From NCBI GenBank assembly GCA_028292835.1, contig JAQGLP010000120.1:1-6413 (forward strand): DNA of 6,413 bases, written 5' to 3'. A program made the translations under genes and the position numbers. The notes under the pieces are model-generated. The model was not told where the DNA came from and ran no database searches. It was given only the letters and a program-made list of their open reading frames with translations. This document shows, piece after piece, positions 6,413 through 6,413 of this stretch (its first letter is position 1; every line of letters begins with the position of its first letter). The stretch is from Variovorax sp. (GTDB lineage: Bacteria > Pseudomonadota > Gammaproteobacteria > Burkholderiales > Burkholderiaceae_C).

Positions 6413-6413
6413 T

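Noticed and set aside
6321..6413. CRISPR array from the repeated GCAGAG units
   Set aside because: The units are 9-10 bases long and tandem without spacers, and the two arms are inverted; no cas genes are near.

Overview
The window is high-GC DNA with tightly packed genes. It looks like a chromosomal segment of a betaproteobacterium, most likely Burkholderiales and probably Comamonadaceae (Variovorax, Acidovorax or Ramlibacter-like). This rests on the styles of the ArgA and HrpA proteins as I remember the families, and on a short AT-rich palindrome inside hrpA that resembles a repeat I associate with Comamonadaceae. No database search was possible, so genus-level assignment is not supported.

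Layout: three genes lie on the minus strand and are read right to left from a 71-bp divergent intergenic region (2072-2142). They are a small ribbon-helix-helix antitoxin (1817-2071), a PIN-domain VapC-type toxin that overlaps it by four bases (1401-1820), and argA, N-acetylglutamate synthase (21-1370), which starts 30 bp after the toxin stop. On the plus strand, hrpA, a DEAH-box RNA helicase of 1381 residues (2143-6288), fills nearly two thirds of the window. After hrpA come a small hairpin and a long inverted repeat built from GCAGAG-containing units, which runs to the right edge of the window. No gene-free stretch exceeds 125 bp. I see no tRNA, rRNA, CRISPR array, insertion sequence or phage gene.

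How the genes fit together: argA makes the first committed intermediate of arginine synthesis. hrpA is an RNA helicase linked in E. coli to ribosome rescue and mRNA processing. The two are unrelated in pathway. A type II toxin-antitoxin pair sits between them, closely spaced and co-directional with argA, so argA may be partly read from the toxin-antitoxin promoter. The 71-bp intergenic region seems to hold two back-to-back extended -10 promoters and three GTGAA motifs that could be operator half-sites. The predicted hrpA transcript would be nearly leaderless.

The most unusual features are three in-frame insertions in hrpA relative to the E. coli protein. One is bounded by a 12-bp direct repeat and one contains the AT-rich palindrome. 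The others are the large terminal inverted repeat, in which nearly every mismatch is a G-U pair, and the Asp-to-Glu change at the fourth acidic position of the PIN toxin. I do not see a clearly new multi-gene system here; the genes belong to known families.
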